Shown here: positions 53,688 through 62,367 of the stretch, piece after piece
Layout: the number at the start of each line of letters is the position of its first letter
How positions within the stretch are numbered: the stretch's first letter is position 1
Assembly (NCBI RefSeq): GCF_943912385.1
Contig: NZ_CALTTY010000001.1
Span: 62,001 to 126,000 of the forward strand
Length of the DNA stretch: 64,000 nucleotides
Direction of reading: 5' to 3'
From: an uncultured Anaerococcus sp.
GTDB lineage: Bacteria; Bacillota; Clostridia; Tissierellales; Peptoniphilaceae
Program-made: the position numbers and the translations under genes
Notes under the pieces: model-generated
What the model saw: only the letters and a program-made list of their open reading frames with translations
Databases searched by the model: none
Told to the model about the DNA's origin: nothing

Positions 53688-56090
53688 ATGAGGGAGTATA
53701 ATCCAAATGCCATAGAGAAAAAATGGCAAAAAATATGGAAAGATGAAAAAACTTTTAAATCTGAAATAGATAAGGATAAGAAAAAATTCTACCCTCTTGT
53801 AGAATTTCCCTACCCATCTGGCCAAGGTCTACATGTAGGTCATCCTCGTCCATACACAGCCATAGATGTTGTTGCTCGTAAGAGAAGGCTTGAAGGCGAA
53901 AATGTAATGTATACTATGGGTTGGGATGCCTTTGGACTTCCAGCTGAAAACTATGCCATTGAGAATAAGATCCACCCAGCAATAATTACAGAAAAAAATA
54001 TAGACCATTTTAGGGGACAAATGGAATCAATTGGTTTCTCCTTTGATTGGGACAGGGAAATAAACACAACTGATCCTGACTACTATAAATGGACCCAGTG
54101 GATTTTCCTACAAATGTTTAAAAAAGGTCTGGCTTATAAGTCAGAGACATCTGTAAACTGGTGTCCATCATGTTTAGTTGGTCTTGCCAATGAAGAGGTT
54201 GTAGATGGTAAGTGTGAAAGATGTGGGACTGAAGTAGAACATAAACTAAGAAACCAATGGATGCTTAAGATAACTGCCTATGCAGACAGACTTATAGACG
54301 ACCTTGACGAAGTTGATTTTGAAGAAAGAATCAAGGCGAGCCAAATAAACTGGATTGGAAGAAGCCATGGTGCTGATGTCAATTTCAAAGTTAAAGATAA
54401 GGATGAGGTGCTTACAGTCTATACAACCAGACCTGATACTATCTTTGGTGTATCCTATATGGTTGTATCTCCAGAGCATCCAATTTTAGAAAAATACAAA
54501 GATGAAATTAAAAATTATGATGCTATAGTAGAATACCAACACCAAGCAAGCCTAAAATCAGACTTTGAAAGGGCAGAGCTTAATAAGGATAAGACAGGGG
54601 TTATGATTGATGGCCTTTCTGCGATTAATCCACTAAATGGAAAAGAAATTCCTATCTGGGTTTCAGACTATGTTTTAATGGGCTATGGTACAGGAGCCAT
54701 AATGGCAGTTCCTGCCCATGATGAGCGTGACTTTGAATTTGCTAAGAAATTCGACATGCCGATAATCCCTGTCTATGATTCAAAAGAAGAGCTTCCAGTG
54801 ACAGATATTGAAGAAGGCATTTCTATAAATTCAGACTTTTTAAATGGACTTACTGCAAGTGATGCTAAGAAAAAAGCTATAGAATATATAGAAGAAAAAG
54901 GACTTGGTGAGGCTAAGACAAATTATAAACTCCGTGACTGGGTATTTTCTAGGCAAAGATATTGGGGTGAACCAATCCCAATGGTTTATTGTGATGAGTG
55001 TGGTTGGGTGCCTGTAGATGAAGCTGACCTACCAGTAAAACTTCCAGAAATAGAGTCCTACACCCCAACAGCCACAGGAGAGTCTCCACTAGCAAAGATT
55101 GATGAATTTGTAAATACTACTTGCCCTTCTTGTGGCAAACCAGCCAAAAGAGAAACTGATACCATGCCACAATGGGCAGGATCTTCTTGGTACTACCTAA
55201 GGTATGCAGATCCACATAATGATAAAGAGCTTGCTAGTAAAAAAGCCTTAGACTACTTTACACCAGTTGATTGGTACAACGGGGGAATGGAACACACCAC
55301 CCTCCACCTTCTTTACTCAAGGTTCTGGCACAAGGTCTTATATGACATCGGTGTAGTTCCTACTAAGGAACCTTACATGAAAAGAACCAGCCACGGCATG
55401 ATGCTAGGTCCAGACGGACAAAAAATGAGTAAGTCTCGCGGAAATGTAATTAATCCTGATGATATAGTTAGAGATTTTGGTGCTGATGCACTTAGGACGT
55501 ATGAAATGTTTATGGGAGACTTCTCATCAGTTGCCAAATGGTCAGATGAGGGAATTAAGGGTTGTAGAAAATACCTTGAAAGAGTCTATAACCTCTTGGA
55601 TCTTGTGGAAGATGGAAATTCTTATTCAAAAGAACTTGAGATTTTAACCAACCAAACTATAAAAAAAGTTAGTGAGGACTATGAATCTCTTAAATTTAAT
55701 ACAGCCATAGCCCAGCTAATGACTCTGTCAAATGAGATGAGATCTCTAGGTAAGATTACTAGAAAAGATTTTAAAACCTATATAACTCTTTTAAACCCAG
55801 TTGCTCCCCACCTTACAGAAGAGCTATGGGAAATGGCAGAATTTGAAGGAAAATTAAATGAAACATCCTGGCCAACCTATGATAAGACTAAGCTAAGCTT
55901 TGATGAAATCGACCTACCTGTCCAGGTAAACGGCAAGATGCGTGGAAAGATAAAACTTTCTAAGATTGCAAGTAAGGAAGAAGCCCTAGAACTTGCAAGC
56001 AAGGAAAATAATGTAAAAAGTCATATCGAAGGCAAAGACTTCAGGAAAGTTATATACGTTCCAGGTAAAATTTTAAATATAGTAGTATAA
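53688..56090 (+). CDS. leuS: Leucyl-tRNA synthetase
   Basis: This class I enzyme charges tRNA-Leu. The 800 residues include the HIGH motif as PYPSGQGLHVGHPRPY, zinc-type Cys pairs (CPSC/CERC and CDEC/CPSC), and the CP1 editing domain with TTRPDTIFGV and GTGAIMAVPAHDERD. The KMSKS loop in DGQKMSKSRGN and the C-terminal domain with PVQVNGKMRGKI complete it. GGAGGGAAG precedes the start, 8 bases after asnS. It has no T-box of its own and ends with a strong terminator. Confidence 0.97.
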   Translation: MREYNPNAIEKKWQKIWKDEKTFKSEIDKDKKKFYPLVEFPYPSGQGLHVGHPRPYTAIDVVARKRRLEGENVMYTMGWDAFGLPAENYAIENKIHPAIITEKNIDHFRGQMESIGFSFDWDREINTTDPDYYKWTQWIFLQMFKKGLAYKSETSVNWCPSCLVGLANEEVVDGKCERCGTEVEHKLRNQWMLKITAYADRLIDDLDEVDFEERIKASQINWIGRSHGADVNFKVKDKDEVLTVYTTRPDTIFGVSYMVVSPEHPILEKYKDEIKNYDAIVEYQHQASLKSDFERAELNKDKTGVMIDGLSAINPLNGKEIPIWVSDYVLMGYGTGAIMAVPAHDERDFEFAKKFDMPIIPVYDSKEELPVTDIEEGISINSDFLNGLTASDAKKKAIEYIEEKGLGEAKTNYKLRDWVFSRQRYWGEPIPMVYCDECGWVPVDEADLPVKLPEIESYTPTATGESPLAKIDEFVNTTCPSCGKPAKRETDTMPQWAGSSWYYLRYADPHNDKELASKKALDYFTPVDWYNGGMEHTTLHLLYSRFWHKVLYDIGVVPTKEPYMKRTSHGMMLGPDGQKMSKSRGNVINPDDIVRDFGADALRTYEMFMGDFSSVAKWSDEGIKGCRKYLERVYNLLDLVEDGNSYSKELEILTNQTIKKVSEDYESLKFNTAIAQLMTLSNEMRSLGKITRKDFKTYITLLNPVAPHLTEELWEMAEFEGKLNETSWPTYDKTKLSFDEIDLPVQVNGKMRGKIKLSKIASKEEALELASKENNVKSHIEGKDFRKVIYVPGKILNIVV

Positions 56091-56095
56091 AAAAT

Positions 56096-56132
56096 AAAAA
56101 TCCATTGACCTTGCTAGGTCTTTGGATTTTTT
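56096..56132 (+). terminator. Terminator behind leuS
   Basis: AAAAATCCA and TGGATTTTTT form the outer stem with an inner GACC / GGTC pair. The hairpin starts 6 bases after the leuS stop. Confidence 0.9.
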
Positions 56133-56176
56133 AACTTTATGAAATCTTTATTTATTTCTGATATAATTAAATAGTA

Positions 56177-56207
56177 TTGACAGGAAATATTCTAAATGTA
56201 TGATAAT
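56177..56207 (+). promoter_or_regulatory. SigA promoter of the VTT-domain gene
   Basis: A perfect TTGACA at 56177-56182 and TGATAAT at 56201-56207 have 18-19 bases between them. The start of transcription near 56214 lies after the first ATG of the frame (56200), which supports the later ATG 56236 as the real start. Confidence 0.7.
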
Positions 56208-56235
56208 ACTACATACATCATACAAGGCGGCAAAT

Positions 56236-56829
56236 ATGGAAAAATTCGTAAAAGAACAAATTTTTAATATAATAGGTGGAATTATCTTAATTATAGGTAT
56301 AATTCTTGGTTTTATAGGCTACCAAAAGGGTTACTTTAACTCTATAGAAAGTTTTAGAGATCTAATCCTTGCCAAGGGGGCCTGGGGACCCCTAGTCTTC
56401 ATGGGAATTCAAATAATACAAATTATAGTCCCAGTAATTCCCGGCGGCCTGACTTGTGCGGCAGGTGTTGTAATCTTTGGTGCTTTTTGGGGTTTTATTT
56501 ATAATTATATTTCAATCTGTTTGGGATCTATCCTGGTATTTTTTATATCAAGGACATTTGGTAGGTCAGCAGTTATAAGGATTTTTGGAAAAGACCGATA
56601 TGATAAGTATAGGGAGAAGGTAAACGAAGATAGGTATGATAAGTTTTTTGCTCTTGCTATTTTCTTACCAGTAGCCCCAGATGATTTTCTTTGCTATATG
56701 ACAGGACTTACAGAAATGCCAGTAAGAAAATTTATCTTAATAATTCTACTTTGTAAGCCCTTTAGCATATTCGCTTACTCCATGGCATGGGCCATGGGAC
56801 TAGATTTTCTAATTAATAAATACCTATAG
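56236..56829 (+). CDS. TVP38/TMEM64 family (VTT-domain) membrane protein
   Basis: The 197-residue protein has about five membrane segments. The VTT/SNARE-associated domain is seen as VPVIPGGLTCAAGVVIFGAFWGFIYN, then GSILVFFISRTFGRSAV and a late FLPVAPDDFLCYMTGL. Relatives act as lipid scramblases or phosphatidyl transporters. The start 56236 (MEKFVKEQ) is behind AGGCGG and after the predicted transcription start. It is followed by an SdpI-type protein 8 bases later. Confidence 0.85.
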   Translation: MEKFVKEQIFNIIGGIILIIGIILGFIGYQKGYFNSIESFRDLILAKGAWGPLVFMGIQIIQIIVPVIPGGLTCAAGVVIFGAFWGFIYNYISICLGSILVFFISRTFGRSAVIRIFGKDRYDKYREKVNEDRYDKFFALAIFLPVAPDDFLCYMTGLTEMPVRKFILIILLCKPFSIFAYSMAWAMGLDFLINKYL

Positions 56830-56837
56830 GAGAACAT

Positions 56838-57176
56838 ATGGATTTTAAAGACTTAACAATATTTTTATTTCCGGCCTACTTTATCTTTGTTGGCTTTATT
56901 TCAAATATGATAAAGGACAAGCCAATTGATAAAAAATATGGCTACAGAACTCATCTTTCAACTAAAAATAAATACAATTGGTACTATTCCAACTCCTACA
57001 TGGCAAAGGGATCTTTTGTCCTTGCCTTTGCCTTTATAATAATAGGATTTTTATTGAATAATTTTGTTGAAATGACAAGACTTAGAAGGATAATTTTTGT
57101 GATAATAGAATTTATGGCTTTTATAGTCCTTGGAATAAGCCTTGAAATGAAATTAAAAACAGTTCACAGAAAATAG
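56838..57176 (+). CDS. SdpI-family small membrane protein
   Basis: The 112-residue protein has three membrane segments and the mark KKYGYRTHLSTKNKYNWYYSNSY between the first two, which matches the GYRT-x-x-S-x-x-N pattern of the SdpI C-terminal domain family. In Bacillus SdpI gives immunity to the SdpC toxin and serves as signalling receptor. Single-domain relatives are common and of unknown role. TAGGAGAAC precedes the ATG. No sdpABC-like toxin gene is nearby. Confidence 0.8.
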   Translation: MDFKDLTIFLFPAYFIFVGFISNMIKDKPIDKKYGYRTHLSTKNKYNWYYSNSYMAKGSFVLAFAFIIIGFLLNNFVEMTRLRRIIFVIIEFMAFIVLGISLEMKLKTVHRK

Positions 57177-57184
57177 GAGGGATT

Positions 57185-57358
57185 ATGCTAAGATTAATTG
57201 CCTACATTCTATTTGTACTTGGGATTATACTTATAATTCCAAGTTATTATCGAAAGTATAAGGAAAGTCGAGACAAGATAGACTTACTTGAACTAATCGG
57301 ACTTTTTCTTATCCTACCATATTTCATAATAATGATAGTAGATAAAATTTTATTTTAA
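57185..57358 (+). CDS. 57-residue small membrane protein, unknown
   Basis: An AGGAGGGATT precedes ATG 57185, 8 bases after the SdpI-type gene. The peptide has two hydrophobic helices (LIAYILFVLGIILIIPSYY and LLELIGLFLILPYFIIMIV) joined by a charged loop (RKYKESRDKID). It is the third gene of the unit started at the promoter 56177 and is closed by a terminator. No family recognised. The good ribosome site and position make a real gene likely. Confidence 0.65.
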   Translation: MLRLIAYILFVLGIILIIPSYYRKYKESRDKIDLLELIGLFLILPYFIIMIVDKILF

Positions 57359-57723
57359 AAAGCTCTCAAGTTTGGTAGAACCAGGCCAGAGAGCTTTTTT
57401 TATATTATATTTAAATTTACTTGTAAATAGATTTCTTATTTCTAAGCTAATCGTAATAGGATTTTCTTTAAACCAGCCCTTGATGACCCTTTCTTCCTGC
57501 TCGATAACTTCACCTATAGACCAAAAACAGCAACAGGCTATGACCCCTGCAAAATACTTGGGATTAGACTCTTTATATAAATTGAAATTATCACAAAAAA
57601 TAAGACCAAAAAGTGCGAAATATTTATTGATTTTTTGCCAAAATAATATTCGCCTATAATCACAAGAGGATGAAAAATCCCTATAAGAAAAAATGTTATT
57701 AGAAAAATTATAATTCCTTCCAT
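57350..57723 (-). pseudogene. DUF4491-family small membrane protein, frameshifted
   Basis: The start at 57723 (MEGIIIFLITFFLIGIFHPLVIIGEYYFGKK) lies behind AGGAGGAGAT and matches the DUF4491 N-terminus. This frame reads SLIPSILQGS and stops at 57538. The next frame continues the family sequence as VIACCCFWSIGEVIEQEERVIKGWF, then KENP, and ends near 57350. One G lost from the GGGG run at about 57547-57550 would account for the break. The full protein would be about 120 residues with three membrane helices. Function of the family is unknown. Confidence 0.8.
57357..57400. terminator. Terminator between the small membrane-protein unit and the DUF4491 gene
   Basis: AAAAGCTCTC and GAGAGCTTTTTT form the stem with a loop of about 22 bases. 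T runs exist on both strands, so it can serve the convergent DUF4491 transcript, whose coding frame appears to run into it. Confidence 0.8.
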
Positions 57724-57796
57724 ATCTCCTCCTGGTACAATTATCATATAAATAAGATTTTAGGTCAAATTTTTAAGAAAATTGCTAATATTATCA

Positions 57797-57818
57797 GATG
57801 TAAAAGGATTTTTACATC
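57797..57818. promoter_or_regulatory. Perfect inverted repeat between the DUF4491 and XRE genes, possible operator
   Basis: GATGTAAAA and TTTTACATC are perfect 9-bp arms around GGAT. The repeat lies in the divergent region, about 50 bases before a TATAAT at 57868-57873 that should serve the XRE gene. It suits a dimeric HTH regulator such as the one encoded next. Confidence 0.55.
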
Positions 57819-57892
57819 AAAAAACTTAGGTGTAAAGTGATATAGATAGACTAAAATATAAATACTTTATAATATAGACCTAGGAGGTATGG

Positions 57893-58297
57893 ATGAGAAT
57901 TGGAGACCAATTAAAAAAAGCAAGGAAGGATAAAAATATGACCCAGGAAGAGGTTGCAGAAAAAATATTTGTCTCTAGGCAATCAATTTCGAATTGGGAA
58001 AATAATAAAACCTATCCTGATATTGGAAATGTAATTGCCTTATCTGACTTATATGAAATAAGTCTAGATGAATTATTAAAAGGAAGTGATAATTTTATGA
58101 AACATTTGGAAGAATCAACCGATATAGTAAAATCTAACAAAAAGCTTATATTTTTTATAGTACTTGCTTTATTATTTATGATAGTAATGGCAGTATTTAC
58201 ATCATTTTTACCAGAAAAAGTATTTTTACTAGCTATATTCGGACTTGCTGTTATTTTGACAGGTCTTATCTATAGTGAGATAATTAAAAGATTTTAG
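57893..58297 (+). CDS. XRE-family HTH regulator with membrane anchor
   Basis: The N-terminal 65 residues form a Cro/CI-type helix-turn-helix (QLKKARKDKNMTQEEVAEKI, then VSRQSISNWENNKTYPD). Two membrane helices follow (LIFFIVLALLFMIVMAVF and VFLLAIFGLAVILTGLIY). Membrane-bound XRE regulators of this build are frequent in Firmicutes and often control neighbouring small membrane proteins. AGGAGG with five bases spacing fixes the start. A membrane-protein gene follows after 8 bases. Confidence 0.88.
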   Translation: MRIGDQLKKARKDKNMTQEEVAEKIFVSRQSISNWENNKTYPDIGNVIALSDLYEISLDELLKGSDNFMKHLEESTDIVKSNKKLIFFIVLALLFMIVMAVFTSFLPEKVFLLAIFGLAVILTGLIYSEIIKRF

Positions 58298-58305
58298 GAG
58301 GAGTA

Positions 58306-58653
58306 ATGGATATAGGATTGATAATTATGGCTATTAGCGGAGCGGAGTTTTTAGTGTCGGGATTTATCCTGCAATATAACATATATCAAATGACTAAAAT
58401 TGATGCCAAGGCAAGAGAACTAAAGCATCCAAAACTTCTAGGATTATTAAATATATCGGGAAACAATGGTAATTCATTTTTGTTAGCTTATTTGATAGGA
58501 AGGAAAAAATACCCTGTTCAAAAAATTTCTAACTTTGACTTAAAAGAGCTTGAACTATACAAGAAAAAATCTCAGTTAATCTTGTTTATAAATATAAGTG
58601 CAGTCTTTGTTTTTATCATTGCTCTTTTGTACCATAAGAAAATTATATTTTAA
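58306..58653 (+). CDS. Small membrane protein partner of the XRE regulator, unknown
   Basis: The 115-residue protein has a membrane segment at each end (about residues 4-26 and 92-110) and a soluble middle (KIDAKARELKHPKLLGLLNISGNNGNSF). I do not recognise the family. AGGAGGAGTA precedes the ATG. It is co-transcribed with the XRE regulator and may be its signal partner or target. It ends before a strong terminator. Confidence 0.6.
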   Translation: MDIGLIIMAISGAEFLVSGFILQYNIYQMTKIDAKARELKHPKLLGLLNISGNNGNSFLLAYLIGRKKYPVQKISNFDLKELELYKKKSQLILFINISAVFVFIIALLYHKKIIF

Positions 58654-58672
58654 TTTTAAAACCTCCAAAATA

Positions 58673-58706
58673 AAAAGCTTAGGCAATTTTTCGCCTAAGC
58701 TTTTTT
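58673..58706. terminator. Bidirectional terminator between the XRE unit and the ABC exporter
   Basis: AAAAAGCTTAGGC and GCCTAAGCTTTTTT form a 12- to 13-bp stem around AATTTTTC. It stands between convergent transcripts and is T-rich on both strands. Confidence 0.92.
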
Positions 58707-60467
58707 CTATGCATATAATTCTGCTTGCGTTGTAAACATTTCTTTGTAGAGGCCATCTTCTTTCATCAATTCTTGGTGAGTACCAGATTCTGTGATTTTT
58801 CCCTTATCACAGACTATAATTCTATCTGCGTATTTTGTAGATGATAGTCTGTGGGAGATAAATAGGGAGCTTTGTCCTCTTGATATCTTCAGCATATTTT
58901 CAAAGATTTCTTGTTCACTCCTTGGGTCTAGGGCGCTGGTTGGTTCATCCATGATGAAAAACTTTCCTTCATGGAAGATTGATCTGGCAAGGGCTAGTTT
59001 TTGCCCAAGACCACCTGATGGTTCGACTGATTTGTCTGAGAATAGATAAGTTAAAAAAGTATCTTCTTTTTCTACAAGTTTTCCTATCCAATCAGATAAA
59101 TTCAGAAGGTTAAAGGCAGTATCCATGTCTTTGTAGTCATCTATTGTAATATCTTCTTTTAATTTACTTGTAATATTTTCACTAATCCTAAATGGAAATA
59201 GCCTAAAGTCTTGGAAGGTAGGGGATAGGATTTCATAGTATTTCTTGGTTGAAATCTTAGATATGTCTACATCGTTTAGGTAGATAGCACCTTCCGTTGG
59301 TTCGTAAAACTTACATAAGAGTTTTACTATAGTAGATTTACCAGCCCCGTTTTTGCCAACAAGGGCTAAAGTTTCGCCATTTTTTATTTCAAAAGACGCG
59401 TCCTTTAGGACATAGTTTTCACTTGCTGGATATTTAAAAGATACATTGTCAAATCTAATATTAATCTTACTTGTGTCAATATTAGTGATTTCTCCCTTAT
59501 CAAGTAGGCCTTCTTCCATTTCAAGGAAGTCCCAAAATACCTCTAGTTCAGAGTTTACAGAAATAACCTTGGCATAGTTTTGCTGGATGAGGTTACTTGC
59601 ATTTATGACCTGGATAAGGGAGTTAAAATACATGGTGAAATTTGCAAGGGTTATGGTCTTATCGATTAATTTATAGGTCAGGTAAATTAAGGTAAGGATG
59701 ATTGATCCGTTGGCACTTACATTCATAATCCCTGTGTAGATACCGTTTTTGTTGAAGTACTCGGTTGAAGATTTAATCATCTCTTCTTGGTAGTGGTTAG
59801 CTTTTTCAAGAACTAGGTCCTCTCCATCGTAAATTTCTATATCCTTAAAGTACCTTAGGTCTGCTGCAAAATCAGCAAAAAACCTATAAGACCTATTATC
59901 AGAAATATTATTTTTCTGGTATTTTAGTTCATTTTCCTTAATTAGGGTCACTATTTTTTTGTTTATTAAAACTAAGAATACTAGCAAGATGATAATAGCA
60001 GGATTTAGCCTTACTAGGATTCCTAGTGATAATACTCCTGTTATCACAGCTGATATTACCAAAACTATTATGTCATAGAGGGTGTACATTTCCCATACAG
60101 CGTAGTGGGCCTGCTCCATCATGTCCTGAACATCCTTGGAGTCAGATTTTTCTATGGGAAGCCTTAGGGATTTTTGGGCAATTTTAAAGGTCAGCTTATC
60201 TGACATATCTTCGAAGGTTAGGGTTAAATAGTTATTTAGCCACCTGTATGTGATTTCTTTGATAAATCCCAAAATCAAAACTAATGCTCCAAGAGAAAGG
60301 CAGTAAGAAATTCTTTTTTGGCCCATAAGCTCATCAATTATAAGCTTTGGAGCGAAGATGTTTATAAGCGGTAATAATCCAAGAACAAGGTTTGTTATAA
60401 TTACCCTAAGAGTAAAACCTGGATGGACCTTGTTTATTTCTTTAAAAAGTTTTCTTATATTTTTCAT
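58707..60467 (-). CDS. ABC exporter half-transporter, second subunit
   Basis: The 586-residue protein has a membrane domain of six helices (about residues 20-310) and an ATPase domain with Walker A GKNGAGKST, Walker B FFIMDEPTSALD and ISHRLSST. The signature loop is unusual: VEPSGGLGQKLALARS in place of LSGGQ. Overlap of 4 bases with the other half-transporter indicates a heterodimer. Such pairs export drugs, lipids or peptides; the substrate is not evident. Confidence 0.9.
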   Translation of the reverse strand: MKNIRKLFKEINKVHPGFTLRVIITNLVLGLLPLINIFAPKLIIDELMGQKRISYCLSLGALVLILGFIKEITYRWLNNYLTLTFEDMSDKLTFKIAQKSLRLPIEKSDSKDVQDMMEQAHYAVWEMYTLYDIIVLVISAVITGVLSLGILVRLNPAIIILLVFLVLINKKIVTLIKENELKYQKNNISDNRSYRFFADFAADLRYFKDIEIYDGEDLVLEKANHYQEEMIKSSTEYFNKNGIYTGIMNVSANGSIILTLIYLTYKLIDKTITLANFTMYFNSLIQVINASNLIQQNYAKVISVNSELEVFWDFLEMEEGLLDKGEITNIDTSKINIRFDNVSFKYPASENYVLKDASFEIKNGETLALVGKNGAGKSTIVKLLCKFYEPTEGAIYLNDVDISKISTKKYYEILSPTFQDFRLFPFRISENITSKLKEDITIDDYKDMDTAFNLLNLSDWIGKLVEKEDTFLTYLFSDKSVEPSGGLGQKLALARSIFHEGKFFIMDEPTSALDPRSEQEIFENMLKISRGQSSLFISHRLSSTKYADRIIVCDKGKITESGTHQELMKEDGLYKEMFTTQAELYA

Positions 60468-62203
60468 AGGACCTCCTTGTAATTTTTGGCTTGGAGATTA
60501 TAGAGGTCTTTATAATCTTCACAAGTACTCATCAGCTCATCATGAGTCCCATTTGCTAGAATCTTGCCGTCCTTAAGATAAATTATCCTATCACAAAACT
60601 TGGTTGAGGCAAGCCTGTGGGAGATAAAAATCGAAGACTTATAACGGGTTAGACCATCATAGAGCATATAAAGCTCTCTTTCGTTTAGGGCATCAAGCTG
60701 GGCTGTTGGCTCATCTAGGATTAGAAGTTTTGCCTTAGATTTTGCAATAGCACGGGCTAAAAATAGCCTTTGCTTTTGACCACCAGAAAGATCGACCCCA
60801 TCATTATCTAAAATTCTTAGTAGGGTTTGGTCATCTTTTTTATCATATTTATCTATGATTTCATTTAAGTGGGTCATCTTGTAAATATCATCTATATTTC
60901 TATCCTCAGTTGACATTAGGATATTTTCCTTAAAGGAAAATGGCAAGAGATTTGAATCTTGAAAGACAGCTGAAATTAGCTTTTTATAGTCTATATGTGA
61001 ATCCTTTATATTTTCTCCATTTATTAAAATAGTGCCTTCTGTTGGTTCGTACAGACCTGCAAGAAGTAGAGCAAGAGTTGACTTACCGGCACCATTTTCA
61101 CCTACAAGAGCGGTAGTTTCAGAATCTTTTATCCTTAGATTAATATTTTCTAATACATAAGAATCTGTTCCTGGGTATCTAAAAGAAACATTATCAAGAA
61201 TAATTTCCATTTGGTCTGGATAGATTTCTTCTTTTTCATCCTTATACACATCTGTAATCTTAAAAAATGGCCTAAACTGTGAGAAGTTCTTTCTAGTATC
61301 AGAATAAAACCACATGGTTTGGTGGTTAAATTCTATAAAAGCAAAAGTAGCTGTGAAGTAAACATAAAAATTTGCTATGGAAATTCTTCCATTTATAAGG
61401 CCTGTCATTAACCAATAAATAATTAGGCTATCTCTTATTATGTTGATTATATTTGAGATAGTAAAAAATCTAAGACTTTGTTTATTTATTTCGTCTAAGC
61501 GCTTAATCCTGCTTATATTAGTTTTACTATAATAAGTTTTGAAAATCCTAAAAATATCGAAAATCAAAATATCCTGCTTGGATAGGGGAGATTTCATCTC
61601 GTTATTAAGCTTAGCAAACTTATCCCAATTCGGACTCATTTCTTCCCAGTAAAGGTCGTAAAACTTTGGAACTTCATTTAAAAACAGCCAAGAAACTATT
61701 GTTAGGATTATTGTGCTTGCAAGCACCCAAAGGTCCATAGATGTAAATATCCATAAAAAACCAGTAATAGAAATGACCATAGAAAATATCATTGGTAGGT
61801 TCATCATGATTCCGCCAGCTCCGCCCCAAGGCGATTCTACGGCCTTCATGGCATCAGTAATTTTTTCGGATTCAGATTTTTCTTTTTTCTTGGCATAAGG
61901 TAGGTAGAGTGAATACTCTGTTATCATATTCATCAGCTTATAGCGGACGTGGTTCATCCTCATCCTGTAATTGCCCATAACAAAGGCATCAAAAAAGCTG
62001 ATTAATGAAGAAATAAAAAATAAGCCTATAAAAAATATTGGGAAAACTTCAGGATTTCCTTGGTAGTTTTCCAGGATATAGGCAGGTGAAATAATCCATA
62101 AGAAGGGTTTGATCCCTACAAATAGACCGTAAAGTGCGATTAGTAAAAACATAATTGGCTCTAAGTTAGCCATCTTTTTAATTAAAAATTTAAATTCTTT
62201 CAT
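60464..62203 (-). CDS. ABC exporter half-transporter, first subunit
   Basis: The 579-residue protein has six membrane helices and an ATPase domain with Walker A GENGAGKST, signature LSGGQKQRLFLARA, Walker B LLILDEPTAQLD and the H-loop ISHRLAST. The start chosen is ATG 62203 (MKEFKFLIKKM). A long open frame reaches TTG 62248, but those residues would lie across an AAGGAGG site and a small hairpin (GCCGA-CTTT-TCGGC). That hairpin lies between the AAGGAGGA and the ATG and may bring them closer together. The signature is intact here, unlike in its partner. Confidence 0.88.
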   Translation of the reverse strand: MKEFKFLIKKMANLEPIMFLLIALYGLFVGIKPFLWIISPAYILENYQGNPEVFPIFFIGLFFISSLISFFDAFVMGNYRMRMNHVRYKLMNMITEYSLYLPYAKKKEKSESEKITDAMKAVESPWGGAGGIMMNLPMIFSMVISITGFLWIFTSMDLWVLASTIILTIVSWLFLNEVPKFYDLYWEEMSPNWDKFAKLNNEMKSPLSKQDILIFDIFRIFKTYYSKTNISRIKRLDEINKQSLRFFTISNIINIIRDSLIIYWLMTGLINGRISIANFYVYFTATFAFIEFNHQTMWFYSDTRKNFSQFRPFFKITDVYKDEKEEIYPDQMEIILDNVSFRYPGTDSYVLENINLRIKDSETTALVGENGAGKSTLALLLAGLYEPTEGTILINGENIKDSHIDYKKLISAVFQDSNLLPFSFKENILMSTEDRNIDDIYKMTHLNEIIDKYDKKDDQTLLRILDNDGVDLSGGQKQRLFLARAIAKSKAKLLILDEPTAQLDALNERELYMLYDGLTRYKSSIFISHRLASTKFCDRIIYLKDGKILANGTHDELMSTCEDYKDLYNLQAKNYKEVL

Positions 62204-62265
62204 ACAGCCGAAAAGTCGGCATCCTCCTTGTTTCAATGTGTAAGTCAAGGAGTAATCCTTACTTA

Positions 62266-62304
62266 CTAGTTACATTTTATTCTTCCTGTTCTTATTATTG
62301 TCAT
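62266..62304 (-). CDS. Possible 12-residue leader peptide of the ABC exporter operon
   Basis: On the minus strand AAAGGAG TAAATAAA leads to an ATG and the peptide MTIIRTGRIKCN, then TAG. It is followed at once by a stem GTAAG-t-AAGGA-ttac-TCCTT-ga-CTTAC (about 62240-62262) and then by the exporter's own AAGGAGGA. This is the layout of drug- or ribosome-dependent attenuators in front of resistance ABC genes. A TTGACA (62358-62363) with TAAATT (62335-62340), 17 bases apart, could be the promoter. A short frame by chance is possible. Confidence 0.4.
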   Translation of the reverse strand: MTIIRTGRIKCN

Positions 62305-62367
62305 TTTATTTACTCCTTTCTTTATATTTATAATAATTTACCACGATAAAACCCTCTTGTCAATAAT

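Noticed and set aside
57372..57659. Plus-strand frame of 95 codons behind the terminator
   Set aside because: It is the complement of the DUF4491 coding sequence, which shows family motifs on the minus strand.
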